64,000 nt of DNA from G965276765 sp965276825 (GCA_965276825.1 OZ255630.1:3906001-3970000), one strand, 5' to 3'. Shown: positions 1 to 8,739, numbered from the stretch's first letter. Numbers and translations: made by a program. Notes: generated by a model from the sequence alone, not told the origin.

Positions 1-552
1 CCCGAGGACGCCAAGACCGACGAGCTGGTCGACCTGACCGAGTGGCTGGGGGAGCTCGTTCGCCAGGTCGACTCGAGCCTGATCGACGAGTGGCAGCGGC
101 TGGCCACCCGGGCGGCGGAGGTCGATCCAGCCCGGCCCTCCGCCGGCCCTCCCGCCGTGGCCGACGAGGGGGAGGCGCCGCCGGTGACGGTCAACACGCG
201 GGCCTTCCGCGTGATGGTCCGCAACGCGGCGTTCCGTCGCGTCGAGCTGGCTGCCATCGGCGACGTGGCCACCCTCGCCTCGCTCGAGGGGCCGGGCGGC
301 TGGGACCGGGCCACGTGGGAGGCGGCGCTGACGGGCTACCGGGCCGAGCACGGGCCGATCGGGACCGGAGCCGACGCCAGGGCCGCGACGTGGCACCGGG
401 TGGAGGTCACCGGGAGCGCGTGGGCCGTGCACCAGGTGCTCGACGACGCCGACGGCTGGCACGACGTGGCCATCTCCGGCCAGGTCGACCTGGCCGGGTC
501 GGACGCCGCCGGCGCCCCGGTGTGGGTGACGACCGGCCTGGGCCCGGTCTGA
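1..552 (+). CDS. C-terminal part of a DUF3516 superfamily II helicase (5' truncated)
   Basis: Reading frame 1 is open from the first base to the TGA at 550-552, giving the last 183 residues of a larger protein. The segments LVRQVDSSLIDEW and NTRAFRVMVRNAAFRRVEL and the later IGTG resemble the C-terminal DUF3516 region that follows the DEAD/DEAH helicase core in actinobacterial proteins. The helicase motifs lie outside the window, so the enzymatic part is not visible and the assignment rests on this C-terminal pattern. The family's exact substrate is not established; an RNA or DNA remodelling role is inferred from the missing domain. An ATG at 157 is internal, not a start. Confidence 0.72.
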   Translation, partial: PEDAKTDELVDLTEWLGELVRQVDSSLIDEWQRLATRAAEVDPARPSAGPPAVADEGEAPPVTVNTRAFRVMVRNAAFRRVELAAIGDVATLASLEGPGGWDRATWEAALTGYRAEHGPIGTGADARAATWHRVEVTGSAWAVHQVLDDADGWHDVAISGQVDLAGSDAAGAPVWVTTGLGPV

Positions 553-583
553 TGTCCGGGGGCCTGGCCGCCGCGGCCTCCGC

Positions 584-1234
584 TCAGGGGCGGTCGCCCG
601 GGCGCTCCCGGGAGGAGTCGATCCCCGGCCTGGTGCCACCACGGGGGGCGAAGCGCGCGTGCTGGTAGCTGGCCCGCAGGCGGCGCAGCACGCCGACCCG
701 GTCGTACCAGGCGGGCTCGACGTTGGGCCGCAGGCTGCTCTCGGCGTACGTCTGCTTGGCCGACGGCGCGTCCTCCTGCGAGCCCAGCGCGCCGCGGAGC
801 TCGGCGACGTCGTCCTCGCCGGCTGACTCGACGTCGAACATCTGGCCGAAGCGCTCGACCGCCTCGTCCATCTCCGGGTTGCTCAAGGTGATCGCCTGGT
901 GGCCCCGGCCGAGCTCGTCGAGGCGGCGCAGCACCGCCTTGCGCGCCTCGTGGTCACCACGGACCCGCGCCGCCAGGCCGTGGTCAGAGCGCTCGTCGAA
1001 TCGGCCGGCGAGCAGATCCTTGGCCGACTCCCTCGCCGCGATGTGCTGCACCAGCAGCTTGGCGGCCGATCCCCGATCCCAGCGCACCTCCACGTCGTCG
1101 CCGCCCTCCAGGGTGGCCGTCGCCCGCCGCCACTCCGCGAGGAGCCGCTGGATGGCGTGGTTCTCGGACAGGAGCACGTCGACCGCGTCGTCGGGCGGCC
1201 CGCTGGTGTCGTGGCTGTCGGAGGTGGCGGTCAT
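584..1234 (-). CDS. hemerythrin-like (HHE-type) helical protein
   Basis: A 216-residue soluble protein with no signal peptide or membrane segment. The N-terminal part has the helical pattern of HHE cation-binding domains: LLSENHAIQRLLAEW near residues 21-35, then further His/Glu positions in VQHIAARESAKD and GDHEARK. In this family two irons bridged by His/Glu carboxylates bind O2 or NO or sense oxidants. The ligand set is not complete enough to be certain here, so a degenerate HHE domain is possible. The C-terminal 60 residues are charged and low in structure. It is followed on the same strand by the gene at 1352-1729, and both look like accessory stress proteins. Confidence 0.55.
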   Translation of the reverse strand: MTATSDSHDTSGPPDDAVDVLLSENHAIQRLLAEWRRATATLEGGDDVEVRWDRGSAAKLLVQHIAARESAKDLLAGRFDERSDHGLAARVRGDHEARKAVLRRLDELGRGHQAITLSNPEMDEAVERFGQMFDVESAGEDDVAELRGALGSQEDAPSAKQTYAESSLRPNVEPAWYDRVGVLRRLRASYQHARFAPRGGTRPGIDSSRERPGDRP

Positions 1235-1351
1235 CGGCTCGTCGGTCGGCTCGGCGTCATCACCGGGATTGTTCCCGGTTGCGGCCGCGTCTACGCCACG
1301 AATCGATCACCAAACCGCGCTAAAAGTGTCCAGCGCCCCGCGACGCGACGG

Positions 1352-1729
1352 TCATCCCTCGGTGACGTGCAGCGCCCCGTCCTCGGGATCGACGGGCGCC
1401 TCCTCGCCCATCGGACCCACCTCCCCCTCCTCCCCGTCGGTGTCGATGGCGATGGCGTCGTCGGCCGCCACATCGGCAGACGAGCGGCGCTCGCCGAAGT
1501 CGGGCGTCTCGCTGGCCGCCCGCTCAGCGACCGACTCGCCGGTCACCTGCTCGTGCACGGTGACCGGGTAGGCCGGGTCGCTGCCGGCGGCGATCGAGTG
1601 GTCTCTCGGCAGCAGCCTGGCCCCCTCCTCCAGGGTCTCGACGTCCTTACCCGGCACGGTGTCCTGCACCTCGTCGGGAAGGCCTTCGACGGCTGCGCTC
1701 TCGGTGGGATTCGAATCCGGCATGACCAC
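1352..1729 (-). CDS. DUF5709-like acidic protein
   Basis: A 125-residue, strongly acidic, apparently disordered protein. The central stretch VTVHEQVTGESVAERAASE resembles the conserved EQxxGESLxxRLAxExPD core of actinobacterial DUF5709 proteins, and the ETLEEGARLLPRDHS segment fits the N-terminal side of that family. There is no known activity. The ATG at 1727-1729 begins MVMPDSN; a start three codons in (MPDSN) would work as well. It lies just upstream of, and in the same direction as, the hemerythrin-like gene, with about 120 bp between, so the two may share a transcript. Confidence 0.6.
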   Translation of the reverse strand: MVMPDSNPTESAAVEGLPDEVQDTVPGKDVETLEEGARLLPRDHSIAAGSDPAYPVTVHEQVTGESVAERAASETPDFGERRSSADVAADDAIAIDTDGEEGEVGPMGEEAPVDPEDGALHVTEG

Positions 1730-1825
1730 CTGCTACCCACCCGCCGGGGCGCCGACGCACCTGCCGGCGCGGCCGCGGCGCCGCGCCGTGGTTGGCGGGG
1801 ACCCCGGAGCGGGAAGGACTGTTAC

Positions 1826-2026
1826 GTGAGCGACGCCCGACCCGACGCCCGGACCACCCAGCGAGCCGACGAGCTGCTGCCCGAGGAGCGGGCCGCGGGG
1901 ACCGACGACGCCGAGGTCCAGGCGCACGCCGTGCTGGCCGACTCCGACGAGCGGTCGGACCGCTCGGACGACCACGACGGACCGGGGGCCGAGCACCGGC
2001 CCTCCGGGACCGACGTGGCGCCCTGA
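1826..2026 (+). CDS. small acidic protein of unknown function
   Basis: A 66-residue hydrophilic protein beginning with GTG (VSDARPDART) behind a good ribosome site, GGAAGGA at 1812-1818. It is rich in Asp, Glu and Arg (for example DERSDRSDDHDGPGAEH) with no hydrophobic core, so it is probably disordered. No family is recognised. The ribosome site and the codon-position G/C pattern support translation, but low-complexity charged ORFs arise by chance in DNA this G+C-rich, so the call is moderate. Confidence 0.5.
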   Translation: MSDARPDARTTQRADELLPEERAAGTDDAEVQAHAVLADSDERSDRSDDHDGPGAEHRPSGTDVAP

Positions 2027-2092
2027 GCACCCTGCCCTGAGAACCCTGCTCCCTGGGAGCCGTGCTCCCTGAGAGCCGTGCGCCCGGGGTGC

Positions 2093-3088
2093 TCAGGCCT
2101 CCCGCAGCGCAGGAAGCAGGTCCTTCTCGGCCCAGTCGATGAAGCGCCCCTGCTCGTCGGCACCGACCTGCACGAGGGCGATCTCGGTGAAGCCGGCGTC
2201 GAGGAAGGGGCGGACCGCGTCGACGAAGGTCCCGACGTCGTCGCCGCACGGGATCGACGAGGCCACGTCGTCGGGGCGCACGAACTGGGATGCCGCCTCG
2301 AAGCCGGCGGTGCCAGGTAGCTCGGCGTTGACCTTCCAGCCACCCCCGAACCAGGAGAAGAGCCGGTGGGCCCGCTCGATCGCTGCGTCGCGGTCGCTCC
2401 CGAAGCTGACCGGGATCTGGCCGACCCTGGCCCGGCCCTGGCCGCCCGCCGCGTCGAACATCCGGCCGAGCTCGGCCTCGGGCTCGGTGGCGATCATGAA
2501 CGCGCCCTGCTCGGCGGCGAGACGACACGACTCCGCGCCGGAGACGGCGACGCCGATCTCGACGGGCTGGCCGGGCAGGTCCCACAGCTTGGCCGAGTCC
2601 ACCTCGAAGTGCTCGCCCCTGACGTTGACGTAGCCGCCGTCGAGCAGGCTGGCGATGATGGTCACCGCCTCCGCGAGCATCTCGTGGCGGGTGTCGGCGT
2701 TGGGCCAACCGCCGCCGGTCACGTGCTCGTTGAGGTTCTCGCCGGCGCCGAGGCCGAGTCGGAACCTGCCCTCCGAGAGCAGCGCGACCGTCGCCGCCTT
2801 CTGGGCGACCACGGCCGGGTGGTAGCGCTTGATCGGGCAGGTCACGTAGGTCATGAGCCCGATCCGCTCCGTCGCCTGGGCGGCCGCCCCGAGCACCGAC
2901 CAGGCGTAGGGGGCGTGACCCATGGCCTCCACCCACGGGAAGTAGTGGTCGGAGATCACCGAGAAGTCGAACCCGGCGGCCTCGGCCGCCTGCAGGTCGC
3001 GCACCAGCTCCCGGGGACCGGTCTGCTCGCACATCATCGTGTAGCCGAACTGCGCCGTCCCAGATCGAACCATGCCAGAAAGAGCCAT
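2093..3088 (-). CDS. F420-dependent LLM-class oxidoreductase (TIGR03557-like)
   Basis: A 331-residue TIM-barrel flavin/F420 oxidoreductase of the luciferase-like monooxygenase superfamily, close to the G6PDH-type subgroup. Diagnostic stretches are FGYTMMCEQTGP at the N-terminus, ISDHYFPWVE, APYAWSVLGAAAQAT, the loop VTCPIKRYHPAVVAQKAAT and GRFRLGLGAGENLNEHVTG. These enzymes move a hydride between F420 and an alcohol or lactol-type substrate; the substrate here is not predictable. The ATG at 3088 is used, though an internal ATG at 3073 (MVRSGTAQ) lies closer to the conserved start. Translation upstream of 3088 looks non-coding. It diverges from the cysteine-rich protein operon that starts at 3251. 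Confidence 0.82.
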   Translation of the reverse strand: MALSGMVRSGTAQFGYTMMCEQTGPRELVRDLQAAEAAGFDFSVISDHYFPWVEAMGHAPYAWSVLGAAAQATERIGLMTYVTCPIKRYHPAVVAQKAATVALLSEGRFRLGLGAGENLNEHVTGGGWPNADTRHEMLAEAVTIIASLLDGGYVNVRGEHFEVDSAKLWDLPGQPVEIGVAVSGAESCRLAAEQGAFMIATEPEAELGRMFDAAGGQGRARVGQIPVSFGSDRDAAIERAHRLFSWFGGGWKVNAELPGTAGFEAASQFVRPDDVASSIPCGDDVGTFVDAVRPFLDAGFTEIALVQVGADEQGRFIDWAEKDLLPALREA

Positions 3089-3250
3089 GCCGGCCTGATG
3101 CCCGTGCCGCCGCGACGGGAAACAGATCCTCCCGGGTGCGTCGCCACGCAGGCGCGGCTGGCGGGACGGCCCAGGAGGTCCTTGACTGTGCTCCACGTCA
3201 CCTGGGATGGTGGCGCACCGGGTCCCCGGTCGGGAGAGGAGCTCGAGGTC

Positions 3251-4048
3251 TTGACCGCTGTCGTCGTCGTCCTGCTGGTCGTGGTGGCGCTGCTCCTGGT
3301 CGTGGTGACCGGGCTGCTCAGGAGCCACGCCGACATCGTCAGGGCCCTGCACTCCCTCGGTGTCGGCGTGGGCGATCCCGCCGGGGAAGCCGGGGCGCAG
3401 GCGCCCGCCCCCGCCGCGCCGGTCCACCTGAGCGCCGGGCCGCCCCTGCCGGGCGAGCGGTCATCGTCGAGCGCCCACGACGTGGCCGGCGTCGACCCCG
3501 GAGGCGACGCGGTCGTGGTCTCGGTCGGGACCGAAGGCAGGACGCTCCTCGCCTTCCTGACCTCGGGCTGCGCGACGTGCGCCACCTTCTGGTCGGCCCT
3601 GTCGAGCGCCGAGGCCCGCGCCGCGCTGCCCGCCGACGTCCGGGTCGTCGTGGTGACCAAGGGTCCGGAGTGGGAGAGCCCGTCGGCCATCGCCGGCAAG
3701 GCCGCCAGGGGGCTCCACGTGGTGATGTCGACCGACGCGTGGACCGACTACGAGGTGCCGGGCTCGCCGTACTTCGCCCTGGTCGACGGGGCCAGCCGCC
3801 GGCGGGTGGGGGAGGGCGTGGCCAACCAGTGGAGCCAGATCACCGATCTCGTGGCCCGCGCCGGCCGCGACGCCGAGGCGGCCACGACGTCGGGCCGGGC
3901 GGCCGCCGGCGGCCTGAGCGGCCCCGAGCGGGAGGCCGCGACCGACGCCGAGCTGGCCGCGGCAGGCGTCCTCCCCGGGGACCCGAGCCTCTACCCGGGC
4001 CGCATCGGCGCCGAGCCGGCGGACGCCGGGCGCCCGGCCGGGCCCTGA
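3251..4048 (+). CDS. membrane-anchored thioredoxin-fold protein (MauD/TlpA-like)
   Basis: A 265-residue protein with one N-terminal membrane anchor (residues about 3-20, nearly all Val/Leu) and a thioredoxin-like domain facing outward. The active-site motif is C107-A-T-C110 in FLTSGCATCATFW, a CxxC like that of MauD/TlpA redox proteins. Start is the TTG at 3251 with a GGGAGAGGAG site just upstream; the same frame upstream is non-coding. First gene of a five-gene operon (next start overlaps its stop), so it most likely supplies reducing or isomerising power for disulfide formation in the 26-cysteine protein encoded at 5104-6513. The C-terminal 60 residues are an Ala/Gly/Asp-rich tail. Confidence 0.75.
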   Translation: MTAVVVVLLVVVALLLVVVTGLLRSHADIVRALHSLGVGVGDPAGEAGAQAPAPAAPVHLSAGPPLPGERSSSSAHDVAGVDPGGDAVVVSVGTEGRTLLAFLTSGCATCATFWSALSSAEARAALPADVRVVVVTKGPEWESPSAIAGKAARGLHVVMSTDAWTDYEVPGSPYFALVDGASRRRVGEGVANQWSQITDLVARAGRDAEAATTSGRAAAGGLSGPEREAATDAELAAAGVLPGDPSLYPGRIGAEPADAGRPAGP

Positions 4049-4521
4049 TGGCCAGGCTGATCTCCCAGGGCATCGAGGCGTGGCTGCCCGACGGCTGGGA
4101 GGGTCGCGTCTTCCGGCGGGGCTCGAGCCACGGGGCCGTCTCGATGCCCGTCGCCCACTTCGCCACCTTCGCGCTGCCCGCGGCCGTGCCCGACTTCGGC
4201 GGCGGCGTGCCGGCGGCGATGGCGCCCACGGACATCTTCACCGTGCTGTTCGAGCACGGTCCCGAGAGCGTCGGCACGACCCTCTTCGCCCGGTCGGGGA
4301 TGCCGCGGCCGCTCGAGGTGTCGCACTTCCATCCCTACACGCTGCGTCGGGGGGCGCCCGGGCAGTCGGGGACGCAGTGGTTCTTCACCGAGGGTCGGCG
4401 GCCCTGGAGCCTCTACGTCGTGCTGGGGAGCCACGCGCTGCGCCACCACCTCGTCCCCCGGGTCAACCGGATGCTCGACCGGGTCACGCTCCACCCGGCC
4501 GGCTCGAGCGTGGCCGGGTGA
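4048..4521 (+). CDS. conserved-context protein of unknown function
   Basis: A 157-residue protein whose ATG at 4048 overlaps the TGA of the thioredoxin-like gene (TGATG), implying translational coupling. It has no signal peptide and no clear membrane helix. A recognisable stretch is WFFTEGRRPWSLYVVLGSHA, and it carries several aromatic and His residues (VSHFHPYTLRRG). I do not recognise a family. Its position between a thioredoxin-like and a MauE-like gene suggests a role in maturation or assembly of the exported cysteine-rich protein two genes downstream; that is inference from context only. Confidence 0.6.
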   Translation: MARLISQGIEAWLPDGWEGRVFRRGSSHGAVSMPVAHFATFALPAAVPDFGGGVPAAMAPTDIFTVLFEHGPESVGTTLFARSGMPRPLEVSHFHPYTLRRGAPGQSGTQWFFTEGRRPWSLYVVLGSHALRHHLVPRVNRMLDRVTLHPAGSSVAG

Positions 4522-4525
4522 CGCC

Positions 4526-5107
4526 GTGATCCTCCTCGGTCCCTACCTGATGGCCTCGGCGCTGCTGGTGGTCGCCGGCGCGGCCAAGGCGGCCAGGCCC
4601 GCCGACAGCGGACGGGCCCTGCGCCAGGGGCTCGGCGGCCCGACGGTGCCGGTCTGGACGGTCCTCGTGCGCGTCGGGGCGCTGGTCGAGGCGGCGCTCG
4701 GCGTGGCCGGGATCGTCCGTCCCTCGACGCCCGTCGCGGCGGCCATCGCCGCGTCCTACGCCGCCTTCACCGCCTTCGTGCTCCTCGCCCGCGCCAACGG
4801 CGGACCCCTCGCCACCTGCGGGTGCTTCGGGACCCCGGACACGCCCCCGACGCTCGGCCACGCCATGGTCGATGTCCTCGCCGCGTGCTCGGCGGCGGTG
4901 GTCGCCGGCGCCGGGCCCGACGCGCCGATCGGGCGCATCCTCGCCGGCCAGGCCGACCACGGGGTCCCGCTCGTCGCGGGTGCCGTCGCCGCCACCTGGC
5001 TCGCGGTGCTCGTGCTCGTCCCCCTGGCCAGGCTTCAGGCGCTGCGGGCCCTCGACCCGCCGCCGCCCGTCGTCGGGCCGCCCGCACCGACAGGAGCCAC
5101 CCGATGA
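4526..5107 (+). CDS. MauE/DoxX-like membrane protein
   Basis: A 193-residue integral membrane protein with four hydrophobic segments (about residues 5-20, 43-63, 70-90 and 145-168). A C98-x-C100-F-G motif (ATCGCFG) sits after the third segment, as in MauE-family proteins, which are needed for disulfide formation in the methylamine dehydrogenase light chain. Start is GTG at 4526, four bases after the preceding stop. The C-terminus overlaps the next start by 4 bp (ATGA at 5104-5107). With the thioredoxin-like protein and the CcdA-like protein at 6510 it forms a plausible membrane thiol-disulfide relay. Confidence 0.75.
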   Translation: MILLGPYLMASALLVVAGAAKAARPADSGRALRQGLGGPTVPVWTVLVRVGALVEAALGVAGIVRPSTPVAAAIAASYAAFTAFVLLARANGGPLATCGCFGTPDTPPTLGHAMVDVLAACSAAVVAGAGPDAPIGRILAGQADHGVPLVAGAVAATWLAVLVLVPLARLQALRALDPPPPVVGPPAPTGATR

Positions 5108-6513
5108 GCGTCGTCGACCGGATCTCCTCGGTGCTCGAGCGCCGCCTGTCGCGGCGCAGCTTCGTGGTCCGCAGCGCCTTCGCCGGCAGCGCCCTGGCCA
5201 CCGGCGGCGTCGGCTACCTCGTCAAGCCGGGCACGGCCTACGCCAGCCTGTGCACCTGTGGCGACTCGGCCTGCGGGTGCGGGAGCACCTGCTGCGCCGG
5301 CTACACCGAGTTCTGCTGCGTGGTCAACGGCGGCTACAACTACTGCCCGGCCGACACGGTGATGGGCGGGTGGTGGCGCGCCGAGGGGTCGGCCTACTGC
5401 TCCGGCCCGCGCTACTACATGGACTGCAACGCCACCTGCGCCTGCAGTGGCGGGTGCGGCAACGGCTATGCCTTCTGCGACCCGGGCTGTGACGGCGGCT
5501 CCTGCGGCTGCGCCGAGGGCAGCTGCGACAACTACCTGAGCAACTGCTTCCAGTTCCGCTACGGCCAGTGCAACCAGGACGTCGGCTGCATCGGGCGGAT
5601 CAAGTGCCGGGTCGTGACGTGCGTGCCCCCGTGGGAGATCGACCCGACCTGCACCAGGACCAACGCGGAGGACGACTTCACCGCCAAGCAAAATGCCGCC
5701 TGCCTGACGTCGGGCCCGACCCCGCCACCGCCGCCCGTGGCGGTGTGCGCCTCCCCGAAGACCAAGTGCGAGGTGGTGGCCATCGCCCCCTCGGTCGACA
5801 CCAAGGGGTACGCGCTGGTCACCGCCTACGGTCGGGCCTTCTGCTTCGGCGACCAGCGCTACGCCGGTGAGGTGCACCGCCTCCTCGCTCAGCCCGTCGT
5901 CGGGATGGCCACCAACCCCCTCGGCGGGTACTGGTTCGCCACCGCCAACGGCCGGGTCGTGCCCTACGGCAACGCCGTCTTCCACGGCGAGGCGTACGGC
6001 AGATACCCGAAGAAGATCGTCGCCATCGCCGCCCACCCCTCCGGGCTCGGCTACTGGCTGCTCACCTCGGCCGGCCGGGTGGCGCCGTTCGGCTCGGCGG
6101 CGTCGCACGGTGACGCCGTCGACCGCCACTTCCCGACCGCCTTCGTGGCCATGGCGCCGACGTCGACCGGCGCCGGGTACTGGCTGGTCACCTCGGGCGG
6201 GAGGGTGATCGCCTACGGCGACGCCGTGCACCGCGGCGACCTGGCCGCCACCCGGCCGAGCTCGCCGGTCGTGGGCATCGCCGCGAGGAGCGACGACGGC
6301 GGCTACTGGCTGGCGACCGCCGACGGCGGCGTCTTCTCCTTCGGCGACGTCGTGTACCACGGCAACGCCACCGCCCACGTCCTCCCGTTCCCGGTCGTCG
6401 GGATCGCCACCAACCACTCGGGACGTGGGTACTGGCTGGCGACCGGCGACGGCCACGTGTACCGCTACGGCAACGCCAGCTTCTACGGCGACGCCCACCA
6501 GGAGAGCCCGTGA
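5104..6513 (+). CDS. Tat-exported cysteine-rich protein resembling the methylamine dehydrogenase light chain, fused to six propeller-like repeats
   Basis: A 469-residue protein in three parts. Residues 1-47 are a twin-arginine signal (LSRRSFVVRSAF, then a hydrophobic stretch ending in AYAS). Residues 50-200 carry 26 cysteines and three tryptophans (W90, W91, W177); the spacing CPADTVMGGWW...C recalls the MauA light chain, where two Trp form the TTQ cofactor. After a Pro-rich linker (TPPPPPVAV), residues about 212-469 hold six repeats of about 41 residues with the core GYWLxTxxGxVxxFGDAxxHG, like those of secreted acidimicrobial proteins. The MauB heavy chain is itself a beta-propeller, so this could be a fused light-chain/propeller protein. 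Cofactor formation is not shown; no mauG or mauB is in the window. Confidence 0.7.
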   Translation: MSVVDRISSVLERRLSRRSFVVRSAFAGSALATGGVGYLVKPGTAYASLCTCGDSACGCGSTCCAGYTEFCCVVNGGYNYCPADTVMGGWWRAEGSAYCSGPRYYMDCNATCACSGGCGNGYAFCDPGCDGGSCGCAEGSCDNYLSNCFQFRYGQCNQDVGCIGRIKCRVVTCVPPWEIDPTCTRTNAEDDFTAKQNAACLTSGPTPPPPPVAVCASPKTKCEVVAIAPSVDTKGYALVTAYGRAFCFGDQRYAGEVHRLLAQPVVGMATNPLGGYWFATANGRVVPYGNAVFHGEAYGRYPKKIVAIAAHPSGLGYWLLTSAGRVAPFGSAASHGDAVDRHFPTAFVAMAPTSTGAGYWLVTSGGRVIAYGDAVHRGDLAATRPSSPVVGIAARSDDGGYWLATADGGVFSFGDVVYHGNATAHVLPFPVVGIATNHSGRGYWLATGDGHVYRYGNASFYGDAHQESP

Positions 6514-7280
6514 CCCACGCCCTCGTTCCCGTCGCCCTCGTCGTCGCCCTGGCGGCGGCCCTGCGCTCGACCTGGTCGCCGTGCGGGCTCTCCATGCTCT
6601 CGTCGATCAACCCCGTCGGCGAGCGCGCCCGCGGCCACCGCTTCGCCCCGACGGCGACCGCCTTCGTGATCGGCGCGGCCATCGGGGGCGCCACCCTCGG
6701 CGCGGCCATGGCCGTCCCCGCCGCCCTGGTCTCCCTCGTCGGCCCCGGTCCCGGTGTCACCGTCGGGATCGCCGCCGTCGCCGCCGTGGCCACCGCGGCG
6801 GTCGACCTCGGCCTGGCCGGGATCCGCATCCCGGTCATCCGCAGGCAGGTCGACGAGCAGTGGCTCGACCGCTACCGGAGCTGGGTCTACGGCGCCGGCT
6901 TCGGCTGGCAGATCGGCGTCGGCTTCTCGACCTACATGATGACCGCGGCCGTCGCCCTGGTCGCCGTGCTCGGAGCGCTCGCCGGCCGACCCTGGCTGGC
7001 GCTGCTCATCGGCGCCGCCTTCGGCCTCCTGCGGGGGCTGACGGTCCTGCTCGGCGTGGCCGTGCACGAGCCGGCCGACCTGCGCCGGATCCACCGTGCA
7101 CTTGAGCGGTGGCGCAACCCGGTGCGCCTCGCCGTCGTCGGCGTGCAGCTGGCCGCGGCGGCCGCCCTGGCGTCGGTCCTCTGGTGGCCCGCCGGGCTGC
7201 TGGCCACCGGCGCCGTGGCCCTCGCCGTGATCGTCGCCGGGCCGACCCGGATCGCTCGCCGAGCCGCGGCCACCATCTGA
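6510..7280 (+). CDS. CcdA/DsbD-like polytopic membrane protein
   Basis: A 256-residue protein with about six to seven membrane segments. An early TWSPCGLSMLSS motif (C25) matches the Pro-Cys-Gly signature that CcdA/DsbD-family electron carriers have in their first helix; a matching second cysteine in the later helices is not evident, so full dithiol transfer is uncertain. The GTG at 6510 overlaps the TGA of the cysteine-rich protein (GTGA), making it the last gene of the five-gene operon that begins at 3251. The likely role is to pass reducing equivalents across the membrane to the thioredoxin-like protein of the same operon. Confidence 0.6.
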   Translation: MTHALVPVALVVALAAALRSTWSPCGLSMLSSINPVGERARGHRFAPTATAFVIGAAIGGATLGAAMAVPAALVSLVGPGPGVTVGIAAVAAVATAAVDLGLAGIRIPVIRRQVDEQWLDRYRSWVYGAGFGWQIGVGFSTYMMTAAVALVAVLGALAGRPWLALLIGAAFGLLRGLTVLLGVAVHEPADLRRIHRALERWRNPVRLAVVGVQLAAAAALASVLWWPAGLLATGAVALAVIVAGPTRIARRAAATI

Positions 7281-7525
7281 GCCCGGTCGCCCACGATCCC
7301 CCCGGCCGGCGCCCGCACGACCCGGTGTAGACGGCCAGCGCCACCAGGGCCACGGCCACCATGGCGCCGTGCAGCTGGCTCCCCCCGACAGCGAAGACGA
7401 TCCCGATCACGCCGAGGGCCACCGCCATGCCTGCGATTCCCCGAGCGCTCCCCCGGCAACCGGCGGCCGCGCCCCGGGGGCCACGGGCCGTGATGGCCGG
7501 CTCCCGGTGCGGGTAGAGGTCGGCC

Positions 7526-8713
7526 ATGGAGCCCTTCGAGACCGTCGACGCTGCCGTCCGCAGGGCCTCCGACGATCTCGTCGCCCTCAGCCACCGCATC
7601 CACGGCGCGCCCGAGCTCGGCTTCGACGAGCACCGCGCCGCCGCCTGGGTCGGCGACGCCCTCGACAGCGCCGGCCTCGACGTGACCGTCGGCGCCGGGC
7701 GCCTCGACACCGCCCTCGTCGCCACGGTCGGGACCGGCCCCCTCCACGTCGCCCTCTGCGCCGAGTACGACGCGCTGCCCGGCATCGGCCACGCGTGCGG
7801 GCACAACCTCATCGCCGCCATGGCCGTCGGCGCGGCCGTCGGCCTGGCCGGCATGGCCGACGATCTCGGGCTGACCGTCACCGTGATCGGCACGCCGGCC
7901 GAGGAGGGCGGAGGCGGCAAGATCGAGCTGCTCGACGCCGGCGTGTTCGCCGGCACCCACCTCGCCCTCATGGCCCACCCGGGGCCCGACGACAGCATGG
8001 AGATCCACCCCCTCGCCGTCGCCCACGGCCGGATCGCCTTCCACGGGCGGACCGCGCACGCCGCCGCCTTCCCCGAGCGGGGCATCAACGCGGCCGATGC
8101 CTTCACCGTCGCCGAGGTCGGCGTCGGCCTCCTCCGCCAGCACCTGCCACCCCACGTCCGCCTGCACGGGATCAGGACCCGGTCGGGCGACGCGCCCAAC
8201 ATCGTCCCGGACCTGGCCGAGGGCCGCTGGTACGTCAGGGCCGACACCCTCGCCGAGCTCGCCGTCATCGAGGAGCGGGTGTGGGACTGCTTCCGGGCCG
8301 GGGCGCTCGCCACCGGCGCCACCCTCGACCTGTCGATGGAGAGCCAGCACTACTCCGAGATGGTCAACGATCCCGGCCTGGTCGCCGCCTTCACGGCCAA
8401 CTGGGACCGGATCCGGGGCCACGCCACCACCGGCCGGGACCCGGCGCTCGCGGGCGGCGCGGCCATGGCCAGGGCGTCGACCGACATGGGCAACGTGTCG
8501 CTCGTGATCCCCTCCATCCACCCCTACCTCGGCATCGACTCCGGCGACGCGGTCAACCACCAGGCCGAGTTCGCCGCCCACTGCGCCACCCCGACGGCCG
8601 ACGCCGTGCTCGTGGACGGCGCCGTGGCCCTCGCCACCACCGCCGCCGACGCCGCGACCCAAGGTCCCCTTCGGGACCGGCTGCTCGCCGGCGGTGCCCC
8701 CGTCACGGGCTAG
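7526..8713 (+). CDS. M20-family metallo-amidohydrolase (AbgB/peptidase M20D type)
   Basis: A 395-residue cytosolic hydrolase. Metal-binding and catalytic signatures of M20 enzymes are present: ALCAEYDALPGIGHACGHN (residues about 75-93), PAEEGGGGK (the catalytic Glu pair) and LMAHPGPDD. A dimerisation domain follows (HGRIAFHGRTAHAAAFPE, with the conserved His), then the C-terminal metal ligand region ASTDMGNVSLVIPSIHPY. Members hydrolyse amide bonds of N-acyl or aminobenzoyl-type amino acids; the substrate cannot be read from sequence. It stands alone and converges on the NCS1 permease gene, which may import a related nitrogen compound. Confidence 0.88.
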   Translation: MEPFETVDAAVRRASDDLVALSHRIHGAPELGFDEHRAAAWVGDALDSAGLDVTVGAGRLDTALVATVGTGPLHVALCAEYDALPGIGHACGHNLIAAMAVGAAVGLAGMADDLGLTVTVIGTPAEEGGGGKIELLDAGVFAGTHLALMAHPGPDDSMEIHPLAVAHGRIAFHGRTAHAAAFPERGINAADAFTVAEVGVGLLRQHLPPHVRLHGIRTRSGDAPNIVPDLAEGRWYVRADTLAELAVIEERVWDCFRAGALATGATLDLSMESQHYSEMVNDPGLVAAFTANWDRIRGHATTGRDPALAGGAAMARASTDMGNVSLVIPSIHPYLGIDSGDAVNHQAEFAAHCATPTADAVLVDGAVALATTAADAATQGPLRDRLLAGGAPVTG

Positions 8714-8739
8714 GCCTCTTCGGGGTGGCGTCGGCCGGC

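Noticed and set aside
2366..3250. Long N-terminal extension of the thioredoxin-like gene upstream of 3251
   Set aside because: It is antisense to the F420 oxidoreductase gene and has no family features; the TTG at 3251 with its ribosome site and following membrane anchor is the natural start.
7006..7527. Minus-strand frame with two hydrophobic helices (MAVALGVIGIVFAVGGSQLH) between the CcdA-like and M20 genes
   Set aside because: The hydrophobic part is limited to about 7310-7430 and the frame then runs antisense through 270 bp of a well-supported gene before stopping. It has no ribosome site and its start collides with the M20 start.
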